Translations under genes and position numbers: made by a program
The notes under the pieces: generated by a model
What the model was told of the DNA's origin: nothing
The model's input: the letters and a program-made list of their open reading frames with translations, nothing else
Databases searched by the model: none
In this document: positions 1 through 8,889 of the stretch, piece by piece
Numbering within the stretch: position 1 is the first letter of the stretch
Layout of the letters: each line of letters starts with the position of its first letter
Assembly: GCF_002204745.1 (NCBI RefSeq)
Contig: NZ_NIRR01000005.1
Location: 62,001-126,000 of the forward strand
Origin: Hymenobacter amundsenii
GTDB taxonomy: Bacteria > Bacteroidota > Bacteroidia > Cytophagales > Hymenobacteraceae
Length of the DNA: 64,000 nt
Direction: 5' to 3'

Positions 1-1
1 C

Positions 2-1096
2 CAGCTCAATATCCGGCGGCTGGTGCTCTACGTGAAGGAGGAGCGCGAGTGGGCCTGCATGGCCTGTTTCGGGGCCGGGCTGGCCGATTTCCGCAAGGTG
101 GAGCTACCCTCGGCCATCACCGATACCTGCAACACCGTACCCTGCCACCTGCGTGATATGCTGGGGTTGGGGCCCGTGTGGGAAAATCTGGAAATTGCGA
201 TTCCGGTGGTGCAAAACGGCTACGTGCTGGCTTACGTGTTCATCGGCAACGTGTACGAGGACTACGCCGGCGAGGAGGCTACCAAGTTTCTCCAAACGCT
301 GAGCAACATCCTGGTCGGGGCCATTGAGAACCGCCGGCTGGCCCGGCAGCGGGTGGCTTCGGCGGCCATGCGCAAGGAAATCGAAATTGCCCGCGAAGTG
401 CAGACCATGCTCTTTCCGCGCACCCTGCCCAACGACGCGGCCGTGGCCGTGCACGCTAGTTACGTGCCCCACACGGCCGTGGGTGGCGATTACTACGATG
501 TAGTGGAGCTGGATGAAGGCCGGGTGCTGTTTGCCGTGGCCGACGTGTCGGGCAAGGGCGTGGCGGCCTCGCTGCTGATGTCCAACTTCCAGGCCGGGCT
601 GCGCACGCTGCTCCGCCAAAAGGCCGATCTGGCCACGGTGGTTCACGAACTCAACCACCTCATTTTCCGCAACGCGGGGGGCGACAAGTTCATCACCGTG
701 TTCTTTGGCCTCTACAACCGCGCCACCCGCGAGTTGCAGTACGTAAATGCCGGCCACAACGACCCGCTGCTGGTGCCCGATTCCGGCCCCGTGCAGGCCC
801 TGCGCGACGGCACCATCATGCTCGGCGTGATGGACGAGGTGCCCATGCTCAACGTGGGCCGCGTTATCGTGCCCCCTCACAGCCTGCTGCTCACTTACAC
901 CGATGGCCTGACGGAGGTATTCGACGCCGCCCAAAACGAGTTCGGTGAGGAGGGTGTGCTGCGCGTGTTGCGCCAGACCCGCTATGCCCCGCTACGCACC
1001 ATCCACAGCGAGCTGCTGCGCGAAATCACGGCCTTCGACCAGTCCGGCACCGGCTTCGCCGACGACGTAACGATTCTAAGCTGCCGGTTTAAGTGA
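2..1096 (+). CDS. SpoIIE/RsbU-type PP2C phosphatase with GAF remnant, 5' truncated
   Basis: The reading frame is open from base 2 of the window, so the true start lies upstream. About the first 100 visible residues look like the end of a GAF sensor domain. A helical linker (EIAREVQTMLFPRTLP) leads into a SpoIIE-type PP2C phosphatase domain, with the metal-binding stretch VGGDYYDVVEL, then ADVSGKGVAASLLMSN, TYTDGLTEVFD, and the terminal FADDVTILSCR. Such proteins dephosphorylate Ser/Thr sites on anti-sigma antagonists or act in related partner-switching signalling; the partner here is not visible. A GTG at base 23 is an in-frame internal codon, not a convincing start. It converges on the wzy-like gene on the other strand. 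Confidence 0.85.
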   Translation, partial: QLNIRRLVLYVKEEREWACMACFGAGLADFRKVELPSAITDTCNTVPCHLRDMLGLGPVWENLEIAIPVVQNGYVLAYVFIGNVYEDYAGEEATKFLQTLSNILVGAIENRRLARQRVASAAMRKEIEIAREVQTMLFPRTLPNDAAVAVHASYVPHTAVGGDYYDVVELDEGRVLFAVADVSGKGVAASLLMSNFQAGLRTLLRQKADLATVVHELNHLIFRNAGGDKFITVFFGLYNRATRELQYVNAGHNDPLLVPDSGPVQALRDGTIMLGVMDEVPMLNVGRVIVPPHSLLLTYTDGLTEVFDAAQNEFGEEGVLRVLRQTRYAPLRTIHSELLREITAFDQSGTGFADDVTILSCRFK

Positions 1097-1130
1097 TTTT
1101 GGGTGATGGGGTGATAAAGTAATGGGAACT

Positions 1131-1195
1131 GTCATGCTGCGACTCCGCTCAGTATGGCGTTCCTTTTCTCACTTCTCACTTCTCACTTCTCACTT
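1131..1195. repeat. Composite repeat: family A arm remnant plus 7-bp tandem array
   Basis: A decayed half of the family A palindrome (GTCATGCTGCGACTCCGCTC...) is followed by GTTCCTTTT and four copies of the heptamer CTCACTT (1168-1195). The same arrangement recurs at 6861-6915 with five CTCACCT units. The heptamers run into the 3' end of the wzy-like gene on the minus strand and encode its last residues and stop. Confidence 0.75.
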
Positions 1196-2633
1196 CCTCC
1201 CGCACCCAACTGCCTACCCGAATCAGCAGAAACAGGTCGATGAAGAAGAAGGAGCCGATCTTGTCGACTTCGACCAACTCGTTTAGCAGCAGGTGAAAGA
1301 TGATGATGACCAAGCTTAGGCCAGCGGCTAGCAGCACGTAGCGGGGTTGCGAGCCGGGCGCGGTGCGGTGGTAGAGGTTTTCGACGGTGAGCAGGGCCAC
1401 GGCCACCAGCGCGATGAACAGGATCAGGCCCGGGAAGCCCTGCTCGGCCAGCAGCAGCAGGAAGTAGTTGTGGGTGGTCGATTTTTCGGGGTTGTCGCTC
1501 ACGTAGGTGCGGAAGCTGCGCACCGTGTAGCGCTTGTACTCGGGGTAGAACGTGCTGGGGCCACTGCCCACCAGGGGCTTGTCGGCGGCCATGCGGCCGG
1601 CCGCTACCCAGCGGTACACCCGTTCCATGCCCGATACGTCTTCGAGTTTGTAGGTAGCCTCCAGGTGCTTCTCGAAGTTGTCGCCGTTGAAAACCGTGGT
1701 TTCGTAGTCGGGCGCGTAGAGCATATAGGTGTTCTGGCTGGCGAAGTACGCACCCCCAGCTACCGCTGCCGCTAGCGCGCCAAGCAGCAGCAGGCGCGTC
1801 TGGCGCAGGCGCATCACCCCATAAAACAGCCCCGCCACCGGCACCGACAGCACCGAGGCCCTGGTGTAGGAGGTAATCAGCCCGAACAGGAGCACCAGGC
1901 CCCCCAACGCCCATACCAGCCGAGTGCGCCCCGTAGTGGTACGGATGCGGTAGAGGGCAAACGGCAGGGCCAGGGCCAGCACGGTGGCATAAATCACGTG
2001 GTTGCGGTAGAACGGCCGCACTGCCTCGTTGATGGAGTCGAAGCTGAAGCCATGGGCCGCGTGCTTGCCCGCCGTGAGGAGCACCGTGAGGGCTGCCCCC
2101 ACAATGTAAATGCCGGCCACCCGCCATACGTCGGCGGGCCGGCGCAGCAGCAGCAGCGTACCCAGCCCAAACGGCACGATGTACCACACCTTGGCCAGCA
2201 GGTACTTAACAGACTTGGTGGTCTCAACCGAAAACGCGGCCGATACCACCGACCAGAACAGCATCAGGGCCAAGATGATGACGATGGGGTGGGCCAGTTC
2301 GCGGCTCGCAATGGACGCCCGCCCCATAAGCAGGGTAGCCAGCACGCAGCCCGTCACCAGCAGCATCAGCGGCTCGGAGGGCACGTCGAGGCTCAGGCCG
2401 CCGGGGAGTCCTACTTCGCGTGAGAAGGCTAGCGTCAGGAATAGCAGGTAATACAGAATGCGCCACTCGGTGAAGAGCACCAGCAGGCCCAGGGCACCGG
2501 CCACCGGCAACAAGGCTTGGGGCGAACTGCCCAGCAGCGCCGCCGCGCCGCCCGTTACCAGCAGCAGCACGAAGCCTACGAAAATCCGTTGGGCCGGGTC
2601 GGAGGGCAGCAGGGAGGTTAGTCGCCGGATCAC
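1176..2633 (-). CDS. O-antigen ligase / Wzy polymerase-like membrane protein
   Basis: A 485-residue polytopic inner-membrane protein with roughly ten or more hydrophobic segments. It carries the periplasmic-loop pattern of the O-antigen ligase/Wzy superfamily: STFYPEYKRYTVRSF and, further on, THNYFLLLLAEQGFPGL. Members join or polymerise undecaprenol-linked glycans at the periplasmic face. The start is a GTG inside a repetitive stretch (ATCACGGATTAGCGCGGATTT); no nearby ATG competes. It lies downstream of a Wzz-like chain-length protein on the same strand and next to a flippase and two glycosyltransferases, so a role in surface polysaccharide export is likely. Ligase versus polymerase cannot be decided from sequence alone. 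The last residues are encoded by a heptamer array. Confidence 0.85.
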   Translation of the reverse strand: MIRRLTSLLPSDPAQRIFVGFVLLLVTGGAAALLGSSPQALLPVAGALGLLVLFTEWRILYYLLFLTLAFSREVGLPGGLSLDVPSEPLMLLVTGCVLATLLMGRASIASRELAHPIVIILALMLFWSVVSAAFSVETTKSVKYLLAKVWYIVPFGLGTLLLLRRPADVWRVAGIYIVGAALTVLLTAGKHAAHGFSFDSINEAVRPFYRNHVIYATVLALALPFALYRIRTTTGRTRLVWALGGLVLLFGLITSYTRASVLSVPVAGLFYGVMRLRQTRLLLLGALAAAVAGGAYFASQNTYMLYAPDYETTVFNGDNFEKHLEATYKLEDVSGMERVYRWVAAGRMAADKPLVGSGPSTFYPEYKRYTVRSFRTYVSDNPEKSTTHNYFLLLLAEQGFPGLILFIALVAVALLTVENLYHRTAPGSQPRYVLLAAGLSLVIIIFHLLLNELVEVDKIGSFFFIDLFLLIRVGSWVREEVRSEK

Positions 2634-2668
2634 GGATTAGCGCGGATTTTAACGGATTTCACGGATTC
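2627..2668. repeat. Short periodic repeat (CGGATT units) over the wzy start
   Basis: The stretch contains four near-copies of CGGATT spaced about 10 bp (ATCACGGATTAGCGCGGATTT then AACGGATTT and CACGGATT). Its end overlaps the GTG start codon of the wzy-like gene. It resembles the 9-bp periodic repeat in the element at 61834 in style, not in sequence. Confidence 0.6.
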
Positions 2669-2770
2669 TGTAAGCGGAGGGCAACGCCGCGATTAGGGCA
2701 GCAACGGTCCGCTTGGCTACAAGTAAAATCAGCCCGCTACCGAACAAAGCGGCCGCGCCGATAGTACCCC

Positions 2771-3847
2771 CTAAGCCCTTGCTACGCGGGGCCGGGTCGT
2801 GCGCCGCCATAGTTCGAGCAGCGTAATCACGACGATGGAAAGGGCCAAGGTGAGGAATACAGATCCTACCACGATCAGCCAGCGGATGGGCTTGCTTTTC
2901 TTGGTGGCCGGATAGGCTTTCTGCACGATGTAGAGCGACGAGATTTTACCTTTCAACGACACGTCGGCCGTTTCGTAATCGCCGCGGGCTTTTACGAGTC
3001 GATTCTGCAAGTCGGTCGTGCGCGAGGCCAGCAGGTTAAGCGAATCGACGCCCATCGTGTAGGCTTCCAGGTTCATGACGTTGCCGCCGTCGGCGCGGAG
3101 CAGGCCGCGCAGGGCCCGGCGCAGGCCGGCGGCCTTGCCGGAGTTGCCCTCGCCCTCGGCCTGGTGCAGCTTGCTTTCCACTTCCACAATTTCGCGGCCC
3201 AGGTAGCGCGACTGCTGCTCCAGGCCGTAAATGCCGTAGCGCTTGCGGGCCTGAATCAAGAGTTGGCGTGAACGCTCGAACTCGGTGTTCAGAAACTGGA
3301 ACCGCTGTTCGTAAATGCCGAGCACGTTGCGTCGGTTTTCGAGCGTGAGCTGCTGGTTCACCGAGTCGATGGCCTCCACCATGGCGTTGGCAATATCGGC
3401 GGCCAGCTTCTTGTCGCGGTCGAGGAAGGTTAGCTCGATGGCGTCGCGCTCGTTATGCACGATGCTCAGGTTAGAGCCGAACTCGCGCAACGTGGCATCG
3501 TCGGCGGCATCGTCGCCGGGCTGGCCAGTTTTGTAGTGCTTGTAGAGGTCGAAGCGCTTGATCACCAGATCGGCCACCGGCTGCGACTCGCCGATGGTAA
3601 TGACGCGGTCCAGGTCTTCGGTACGGCCATTGAGTTCGAGGCGGCTGCCTTCTGTGGCAATGCGGTCGGGGTCGGTAGTCTGGGGGTTGGTGGGGATGAA
3701 GACTGCCGTCGATTTATAGATGTTGGGCAGCAGCAGCGCCACTACGATGCTCACCACGGCGGCCAGCACCACGGCGGCTAGCACCAGCTTCTTCCAACGA
3801 TTAACAATCGGCCATAGGCCCAATAGCGAATAAACAGGCTCCGACAT
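2771..3847 (-). CDS. Wzz-family chain-length determinant
   Basis: A 358-residue inner-membrane protein with the Wzz/polysaccharide co-polymerase layout. An N-terminal transmembrane helix at about residues 18-38 (LVLAAVVLAAVVSIVVALLL) is followed by NIYKSTAVFIP, a long periplasmic coiled-coil-rich region, and a second helix near the C-terminus (WLIVVGSVFLTLALSIVVIT). No tyrosine-kinase domain is present. Family members set glycan chain length with Wzy. I start at the ATG at 3847 (MSEPVYSLLG); the frame continues upstream but that extension is an unlikely hydrophobic leader. A TAnnTTTG box at 3907-3914 on this strand fits this start. It probably heads a two-gene unit with the wzy-like gene. Confidence 0.85.
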   Translation of the reverse strand: MSEPVYSLLGLWPIVNRWKKLVLAAVVLAAVVSIVVALLLPNIYKSTAVFIPTNPQTTDPDRIATEGSRLELNGRTEDLDRVITIGESQPVADLVIKRFDLYKHYKTGQPGDDAADDATLREFGSNLSIVHNERDAIELTFLDRDKKLAADIANAMVEAIDSVNQQLTLENRRNVLGIYEQRFQFLNTEFERSRQLLIQARKRYGIYGLEQQSRYLGREIVEVESKLHQAEGEGNSGKAAGLRRALRGLLRADGGNVMNLEAYTMGVDSLNLLASRTTDLQNRLVKARGDYETADVSLKGKISSLYIVQKAYPATKKSKPIRWLIVVGSVFLTLALSIVVITLLELWRRTTRPRVARA

Positions 3848-3906
3848 AGACAAAACAGGCCACGCCAGCAGAAAGTGGAAAGGGAAGATGCGCTGGCAAA
3901 GGCAGG

Positions 3907-3914
3907 CAAAGATA
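3907..3914 (-). promoter_or_regulatory. Bacteroidota -7 box for the wzz-wzy unit
   Basis: Minus-strand TATCTTTG matches the TAnnTTTG consensus exactly and lies about 60 bp upstream of the wzz-like ATG. I see no matching -33 TTG at the usual spacing. Confidence 0.55.
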
Positions 3915-3973
3915 GCGGAAAAAAAGCCCGCTGGCAGCGCTGTGGGCCCGCCCAAAGCCCACCGGCTTTTGTG

Positions 3974-3981
3974 TAGTTTTA
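3974..3981 (+). promoter_or_regulatory. Probable -7 box for the flippase gene
   Basis: TAGTTTTA differs from TAnnTTTG in the last base and sits 27 bp before the GTG start of the flippase gene, in the divergent wzz/wzx region. Confidence 0.4.
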
Positions 3982-4008
3982 CGCCCCGCTGCTTCGCAGG
4001 GGCCCACT

Positions 4009-5505
4009 GTGGCCCGGCCAGCGGCCCGAATTCCTTCTTCTCAGGCTAGCTTTTTCTCGCGCATCAAACGCTTTTTCGGAAATATCGGCTTCGTGGTGCT
4101 GCTCAACCTGCTGGTGAAGCCCGGCTGGGTGGTGCTCGAAAACGTGGTGCAGGACCGCCTGGGCCACGAGCTGTTCGGCACCTTCACGGCCGTGCTCACG
4201 CTGGCCACCATCGTGGCGGCCGTTTCCGATCTGGGTACTACTCAGCTCAGCACCAAGCGCCTGGCGGCTTCGGCCAGCTACTTCACCGATTTCTTTCCCA
4301 CGCTGCTGCCCCTGCGGGCCGGGCTGGGCGTGGGCTTCCTGGGCCTCACGGTGGGGCTGGGCTGGCTGCTGGGCTACCAGGGCTACTGGCTGCTGGTGCT
4401 GGCCCTAACGGCGGCCGGACTGCTGTTCACCCAATACACCCAGTTTTTGCGGGGCGTGCTCCAGGCCGACCAGCGCTTTAATACCGATGCCGTGCTTTCG
4501 GTGCTGGAGCGGGTGCTGCTGCTGGGGCTGGTGTTGGCGCTGCTGCCGCTGGGCCTCACGCTCGAAGGATTCGTGGGGGCGCGGGTGGCGGCGGGGCTGT
4601 TCACGCTGCTGCTGCTTTTTGGGCTTATCCGCCGCTTTTATGGGCGGGTGCGCCTGCGCCCCCGCTGGCGGCAGGCCCGGCAAGTACTGCTCGAAAGCCT
4701 GCCGCTGGCCTTTATTACGCTGGTATATGGCCTGAACGAACGAATTGACATGCTCATGCTCGAACGGCTCGTATCGGCCCGTGAGGCCAGCTATTACGCC
4801 GCCGCCTACCGCTGGGTCGATGCCGTGATGATGTACCTTTGGACGGTGCTGCCGCTGTTTTTTGCCCGTTTCGCCCGGGCCACCGGCCGGCCCGGCGAGC
4901 AGCAGGAGCTGCTCTGGTTCGGCCAGCGCGTCGTCACGGTGCCGTTGCTGCTGGTGGTAGCCTTCGGGCTGTTTCGGGGCGAGGTGCTGTTCTTCCAGTT
5001 CGAGCACAGCACCCCGGCCGAAATAGCGCGCATGACCCAGTGCCTGCAAATTCTGTTTCTCAACGTGCTGGTGCATGCGTTCTTCGCTATTTACAGCACG
5101 TTGCTCACCAGCACCGACCACGAGAAGCCGGTTTCCTGGCTCGTAACGGGCAGCATCGCGCTCAACGTGGGTCTCAACTTTCTGCTCATGCCCCGTTACG
5201 GAGCGCTGGCCGGGGCCGCCAACACGCTGTTGTGCGCCGTGTTCGTGTCGGTGGGCTACGTGTGGCTGGTGCCGCGCCGCACCGGCGTGTCTCTGCCGCT
5301 CCGCATGTTGGGCCGGCTGGCGCTGGCCTTCGCTGGCCTCTGCGGCGGCTGGTACGCGTTGCGCACCTACGCCGGCTTGCCTTGGTGGCTGGAAACCGCC
5401 CTGGCCGCCTGCTGGCTGCTGGCGCTGGTATTCGCGCTGGGCGTGGTGCGGGTCGCGGAAATAAAAGCCGTACTACAACGTAAAAAAAAGGCCGAAAACG
5501 GGTAG
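4009..5505 (+). CDS. Polysaccharide flippase (Wzx/MATE-like)
   Basis: A 498-residue protein with about a dozen to fourteen hydrophobic segments, organised like oligosaccharide flippases of the MOP superfamily (GFVVLLNLLVKPGWVVLENV at the N-terminus, SDLGTTQLSTKRL, then NERIDMLMLERLVSAREASYYAA in the middle). It would move undecaprenyl-linked repeat units across the inner membrane. The start is GTG. It is divergent from wzz and followed by a GT4 glycosyltransferase. Its TAG stop (5503-5505) forms part of the outer tip of a family C inverted repeat, the same arrangement as in the DUF2254 gene 23 kb away. Confidence 0.85.
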   Translation: MARPAARIPSSQASFFSRIKRFFGNIGFVVLLNLLVKPGWVVLENVVQDRLGHELFGTFTAVLTLATIVAAVSDLGTTQLSTKRLAASASYFTDFFPTLLPLRAGLGVGFLGLTVGLGWLLGYQGYWLLVLALTAAGLLFTQYTQFLRGVLQADQRFNTDAVLSVLERVLLLGLVLALLPLGLTLEGFVGARVAAGLFTLLLLFGLIRRFYGRVRLRPRWRQARQVLLESLPLAFITLVYGLNERIDMLMLERLVSAREASYYAAAYRWVDAVMMYLWTVLPLFFARFARATGRPGEQQELLWFGQRVVTVPLLLVVAFGLFRGEVLFFQFEHSTPAEIARMTQCLQILFLNVLVHAFFAIYSTLLTSTDHEKPVSWLVTGSIALNVGLNFLLMPRYGALAGAANTLLCAVFVSVGYVWLVPRRTGVSLPLRMLGRLALAFAGLCGGWYALRTYAGLPWWLETALAACWLLALVFALGVVRVAEIKAVLQRKKKAENG

Positions 5506-5598
5506 AGACGCATTTTTGCGTCTCATCGTTGCTGACGTTGAACGGTAGCCCAGGACGATTAAGAGCGGCAACGACGAGACGCAAAGATGCGTTTCTAC
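5502..5598. repeat. Family C inverted repeat, copy 1
   Basis: The left arm GTAGAGACGCATTTTTGCGT and the right arm (reverse complement GTAGAAACGCATCTTTGCGT) pair over about 30 bp. The left arm is itself a small palindrome (GAGACGCA...TGCGTCTC), so the element can fold as hairpin-in-hairpin. The host stop codon TAG lies in the tip GTAGAGACGC. The related copy is at 28478-28582. Confidence 0.85.
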
Positions 5599-5615
5599 AA
5601 CTCCAACTCACTGCC

Positions 5616-6752
5616 ATGCACATCGCCGTCAACGTCCGTTTTTTGCTGCCCGGCGATAAGCTGGAGGGTATTGGGCGGTTCACGCTCGAAGTGTTGCGCG
5701 AGTTGGTGCGGCAGCAGCCGGAGCACACGTTTCACTTCCTCTTCGACCGGGCATTTGATGAACGGTATCTGCTGGGACCGAACGTGGTGGCCCATGTGCT
5801 GAGTCCGCCGGCCCGGCACCCGTTGCTGTGGGTGGCCTGGTTCGAGGGGGCGTTGGCCCGCTGGCTGGCCCGGCACCGCCCGGCCGTATTCCTGAGCCCG
5901 GATGGCTTCACCACGCTGCGCACCCAAGTGCCCCGCGTGACGGTCCTCCACGACCTGGCCTTCGAGCACTTTCCGCAAGATGTGAACCGGCTGGTGCTGG
6001 CCTATTACCGCTTCTTCACGCCCCGTTTCGCCCGGGCCTCGGCGCGGCTGGTGGCCGTGTCAGAAGCCACCAAGCAGGACATTACGGCCCGCTACGGTAC
6101 CGATCCGGCCAAGATTAGTGTGGTGTATAACGCCGTGGATGCGCACTTCCAGCCCCAGCCGCCGGAGCAACAGCGGGCTACCCGGGAACGGTACGCGGCC
6201 GGCAAATCCTACTTCCTGTTCGTGGGGGCCTTGCAGCCGCGCAAGAACCTAGTGAACCTGTTGCGGGCCTTCGACGCGTTCAAAGCCGCCACCAACGCCC
6301 CGGTAAAGCTGCTAGTTGTGGGCCGCACTGCCTGGAAAGCCGGCCCCATCTTCGACGTGTACCAGCAGCTGGCGCACCGCCATGATGTGCACCTGACCGG
6401 CCGCGTAACCGACACTGAACTGGTGGAACTCTACGCCGCCGCCCTTGGTACCTGTTACGTGCCCTACTTCGAGGGCTTCGGCATTCCCGTCATCGAGGCC
6501 CAGGCCTGCGGCTCGCCCGTCATCACCTCCAATTGCAGCTCCCTACCCGAAGTAGCCGGCGATGCCGCCTGCCTCGTCGACCCATTTTCCGTCGAATCCA
6601 TAACCGCCGGCCTCACCCGGGTCTACCAGTCAGCCGACTACCGGGAGGAGCTGGTAACGCGGGGCTACCGCAACGTAACGCGTTTCAGCTGGGCCGAAAG
6701 CGCCCGGCGGTTGTGGCGGGAAATTGAGCTAGCGGCTTTTGCCAATGAGTGA
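5616..6752 (+). CDS. GT4-family glycosyltransferase
   Basis: A 378-residue GT-B fold glycosyltransferase. The N-terminal half begins MHIAVNVRFLLPGDKLEGIG. The C-terminal half holds the nucleotide-sugar site, with FVGALQPRKNLVNLLRAF, the retaining-GT E-x7-E motif in EGFGIPVIEAQACGSPV, and SLPEVAGDAACLVDPF. It would add a hexose to a polysaccharide repeat unit in the cytoplasm. I take the ATG at 5616, because the upstream in-frame codons are read from the family C repeat. It lies between the flippase and a polysaccharide deacetylase in the same direction. Confidence 0.9.
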   Translation: MHIAVNVRFLLPGDKLEGIGRFTLEVLRELVRQQPEHTFHFLFDRAFDERYLLGPNVVAHVLSPPARHPLLWVAWFEGALARWLARHRPAVFLSPDGFTTLRTQVPRVTVLHDLAFEHFPQDVNRLVLAYYRFFTPRFARASARLVAVSEATKQDITARYGTDPAKISVVYNAVDAHFQPQPPEQQRATRERYAAGKSYFLFVGALQPRKNLVNLLRAFDAFKAATNAPVKLLVVGRTAWKAGPIFDVYQQLAHRHDVHLTGRVTDTELVELYAAALGTCYVPYFEGFGIPVIEAQACGSPVITSNCSSLPEVAGDAACLVDPFSVESITAGLTRVYQSADYREELVTRGYRNVTRFSWAESARRLWREIELAAFANE

Positions 6753-6764
6753 AGAGATAGGAAC

Positions 6765-6875
6765 ACTCATGCTGAGCGCAGCCAAAGAACTTCGCTTGCT
6801 GATACTCGAAAATATGCCAGCGGAGCGGTAGAGATTCTTCGACTACGGCTCACGCCTTCGCTCAGAATGACGTTC
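6765..6875. repeat. Family A inverted repeat, degenerate copy
   Basis: Arms CATGCTGAGCGCAG... and ...CTTCGCTCAGAATGACG enclose GCGGTAGAGATTCTTCGACT. Arm pairing is weaker than at 12202 and 18658. It lies between the GT4 gene and the deacetylase gene and is followed directly by a heptamer array. Confidence 0.7.
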
Positions 6876-6880
6876 CTTTA

Positions 6881-6915
6881 CTCACCTCTCACCTCTCACC
6901 TCTCACCTCTCACCT
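6881..6915 (+). repeat. 7-bp tandem repeat CTCACCT x5
   Basis: Five head-to-tail copies of CTCACCT end 14 bp before the ATG of the deacetylase gene. The flank (CTCAGAATGACGTTCCTTTA) matches the flank of the CTCACTT array at 1168-1195, so the two loci share a composite element. Confidence 0.85.
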
Positions 6916-6929
6916 TGCACTTACACCGC

Positions 6930-7544
6930 ATGCCGGAGCTGGTGCGGGGGCTGTTTCCGGACTGCCTCTGGACCATGCCCGCCACCGATCCGCCCACGCT
7001 CTACCTCACCTTCGACGACGGGCCAATTCCGGAGGAGACGCCCTTCGTGCTGGAGCAACTGGCCCGCTACGAGGCGCGGGGTACATTTTTCTGCGTGGGC
7101 GAGAATCTGGAGCGCCACCCCGAGGTGGCCCGGCAGGTACTGGCCGAGGGGCACCGGCTGGCCAACCACACCTACCACCACCTCAGCGGCTGGCGCCATG
7201 CCCGCCCCGCCTACCTGGCCGACGTGGCTCGCTGCCAGGCGGTGTTGCAGGCATTGCAGCCCGAGGCGCGGCCCCTGCTGCGCCCGCCCTACGGCCGTAT
7301 CACGCGCGGGCTGGCCCGGGAGCTGCACGCCACCCACCAGGTAGTGATGTGGGACCTGCTCACCTGCGACTACGACCGGGATTACGCCCCCGCCCAGTGC
7401 CTGGCCACCGCCATCCGCCTCACCCGCCCCGGAAGCATCGTTGTGTTCCACGACAGCGTCAAGGCCAGCCCCAACCTGCGCTACGTGCTGCCCCGCTACC
7501 TCGGTCACTTCGCCGGTTTAGGCTACCGGTTCGCGGCGTTGTAA
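6930..7544 (+). CDS. Polysaccharide deacetylase (NodB fold, CE4)
   Basis: A 204-residue NodB-homology domain. The metal-binding motifs are visible: LTFDDGP (catalytic Asp-Asp) and NHTYHH (His-x3-His), followed by LRPPYGR and IVVFHDS. These enzymes remove N-acetyl groups from cell-wall or exopolysaccharide sugars. No convincing signal peptide is seen with the ATG at 6930; the upstream codons are read from the heptamer array, so I exclude them. It follows a GT4 gene and precedes a membrane GT2 gene in the same direction, which supports a role in maturing an exported glycan. Confidence 0.88.
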   Translation: MPELVRGLFPDCLWTMPATDPPTLYLTFDDGPIPEETPFVLEQLARYEARGTFFCVGENLERHPEVARQVLAEGHRLANHTYHHLSGWRHARPAYLADVARCQAVLQALQPEARPLLRPPYGRITRGLARELHATHQVVMWDLLTCDYDRDYAPAQCLATAIRLTRPGSIVVFHDSVKASPNLRYVLPRYLGHFAGLGYRFAAL

Positions 7545-7574
7545 GATTGATGATTGATGCAGGGGTAGAAAGGC

Positions 7575-7604
7575 CTTCATTCTGAATGACGTTCTTTCCA
7601 ACCA
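7575..7604. repeat. Remnant of the family A/composite flank
   Basis: CATTCTGAATGACGTTCTTTCC resembles the right edge of the 6765-6875 element (CTCAGAATGACGTTCCTTT) and lies between the deacetylase and GT2 genes. No partner arm is visible. Confidence 0.45.
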
Positions 7605-7628
7605 AAACAATCCACCAAAAATTAAAAA

Positions 7629-8726
7629 ATGCTCCTGTTCGCGCTTTACTTCACGGGTTGGTTCACCTTGCTGGTCGCGGCCTCGCTGGTGCTGGCCCGG
7701 GGAGGAGGGAGCCTGCTGGGGCCAGTACCGGAGCTGTTGCCCCGGGTGAGCATCCTGATTGCCGCCCGCGATGAAGCCGCCACCATCGGCCGCTGCCTGC
7801 AGGCCATTCGTGCACTGGACTACCCACCGGAGCTGGTGGAAGTGTTGCTCGGCAACGATGGCTCGACTGACCAAACCACGACCGTAGCGGCGGCGGCCAT
7901 GCAGGGCTACGCGGGCTCGTTTCGAGTGCTCGATATCCGGGAAAACCTCGGCTCGGCCCGGGGTAAGGCCAACGTGCTGGCCCACCTCACGCGGGCCGCT
8001 ACCACCGACTTCTTTTTTATCACTGACGCCGATATTGCCGTGCCCGTCACCTGGCTCCCCGGCCTACTGGCCCACCTTGGCCCGGGCGTAGGCAGCGTTA
8101 CGGGTATCACGCTGGTTACGGGTCCGGCGCTTTTCCACCGCCTCCAGGGCCTCGACTGGCTGCTTTCCCTGGGCCTGGTGCAGGTGGTCACGGACCTGGG
8201 CCAACCAGTAACGGCCATGGGCAACAACATGCTCGTGACCCGCACTGCCTACGAGGCCACCGGGGGCTACGAGGCCCTGCCGTTTTCCGTGACCGAGGAT
8301 TTTGAGCTATTCAAGGCCCTGGGGGCGCGGGGTTTCGGGAGCCGCAATCTGTACCGGCCCGAAGTGCTGGCCGAGTCGCTGCCCCAGTATAGCTGGCGGG
8401 GGCTGCTGCACCAGCGGCGGCGGTGGCTGCGCGGGGTAGAGCAGCTGCCCGGCTGGCTGCAAGCGTGCCTGGCGCTCTATGGTTCGTTCTATCTGGTGCT
8501 GCTGGGGCTGGCCGTGGTGGGGCCCGGGGCGGCGCTGGCGGTATGGGCCGCGAAAGTGGTGGTGCAGGGCGCGCTGGCGTGGGTCTGCTTCCGGCGGGTG
8601 GGCCGCCGGCCGCCGCTGGAGCTACTGCCGCTGTTCGAACTATACACCCTGGCCCTTTCCGGCAGTTTGGTGCTGTTCCGGCTGCTGCCCCTGCATTTCG
8701 AGTGGAAAGGGCGCCGGTACCGATAA
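7629..8726 (+). CDS. GT2-family membrane glycosyltransferase
   Basis: A 365-residue GT-A fold enzyme with an N-terminal hydrophobic helix (residues about 1-25) and two or three C-terminal membrane helices. Motifs: VSILIAARDEAATIGRCLQA, LLGNDGSTDQT, the metal-binding ITDADI, and the acceptor-site QRRRWLRG (QxxRW type). This layout fits processive or lipid-linked inverting glycosyltransferases. It is the last gene of the polysaccharide cluster. The substrate cannot be inferred. Confidence 0.88.
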   Translation: MLLFALYFTGWFTLLVAASLVLARGGGSLLGPVPELLPRVSILIAARDEAATIGRCLQAIRALDYPPELVEVLLGNDGSTDQTTTVAAAAMQGYAGSFRVLDIRENLGSARGKANVLAHLTRAATTDFFFITDADIAVPVTWLPGLLAHLGPGVGSVTGITLVTGPALFHRLQGLDWLLSLGLVQVVTDLGQPVTAMGNNMLVTRTAYEATGGYEALPFSVTEDFELFKALGARGFGSRNLYRPEVLAESLPQYSWRGLLHQRRRWLRGVEQLPGWLQACLALYGSFYLVLLGLAVVGPGAALAVWAAKVVVQGALAWVCFRRVGRRPPLELLPLFELYTLALSGSLVLFRLLPLHFEWKGRRYR

Positions 8727-8889
8727 ATAACCGGTTGTTTTTTAACCGTTTCGGGTTCCGCTTTGGGAGGCCGGAGGAGTCTGCAAAAGGCCGGAGTGCG
8801 TGTGCCCTAAGCGTATGGGTGAAAGCGGGGCGCTTAGCGCGAAACCCTGTTTGCATGGCGTGTGGGTGGTTTTTGCTGGCCGAGCGACT

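Noticed and set aside
1168..1195. Tandem heptamers as a CRISPR-like array
   Set aside because: Units are 7 bp and contiguous with no spacers; no cas genes are present anywhere in the window.
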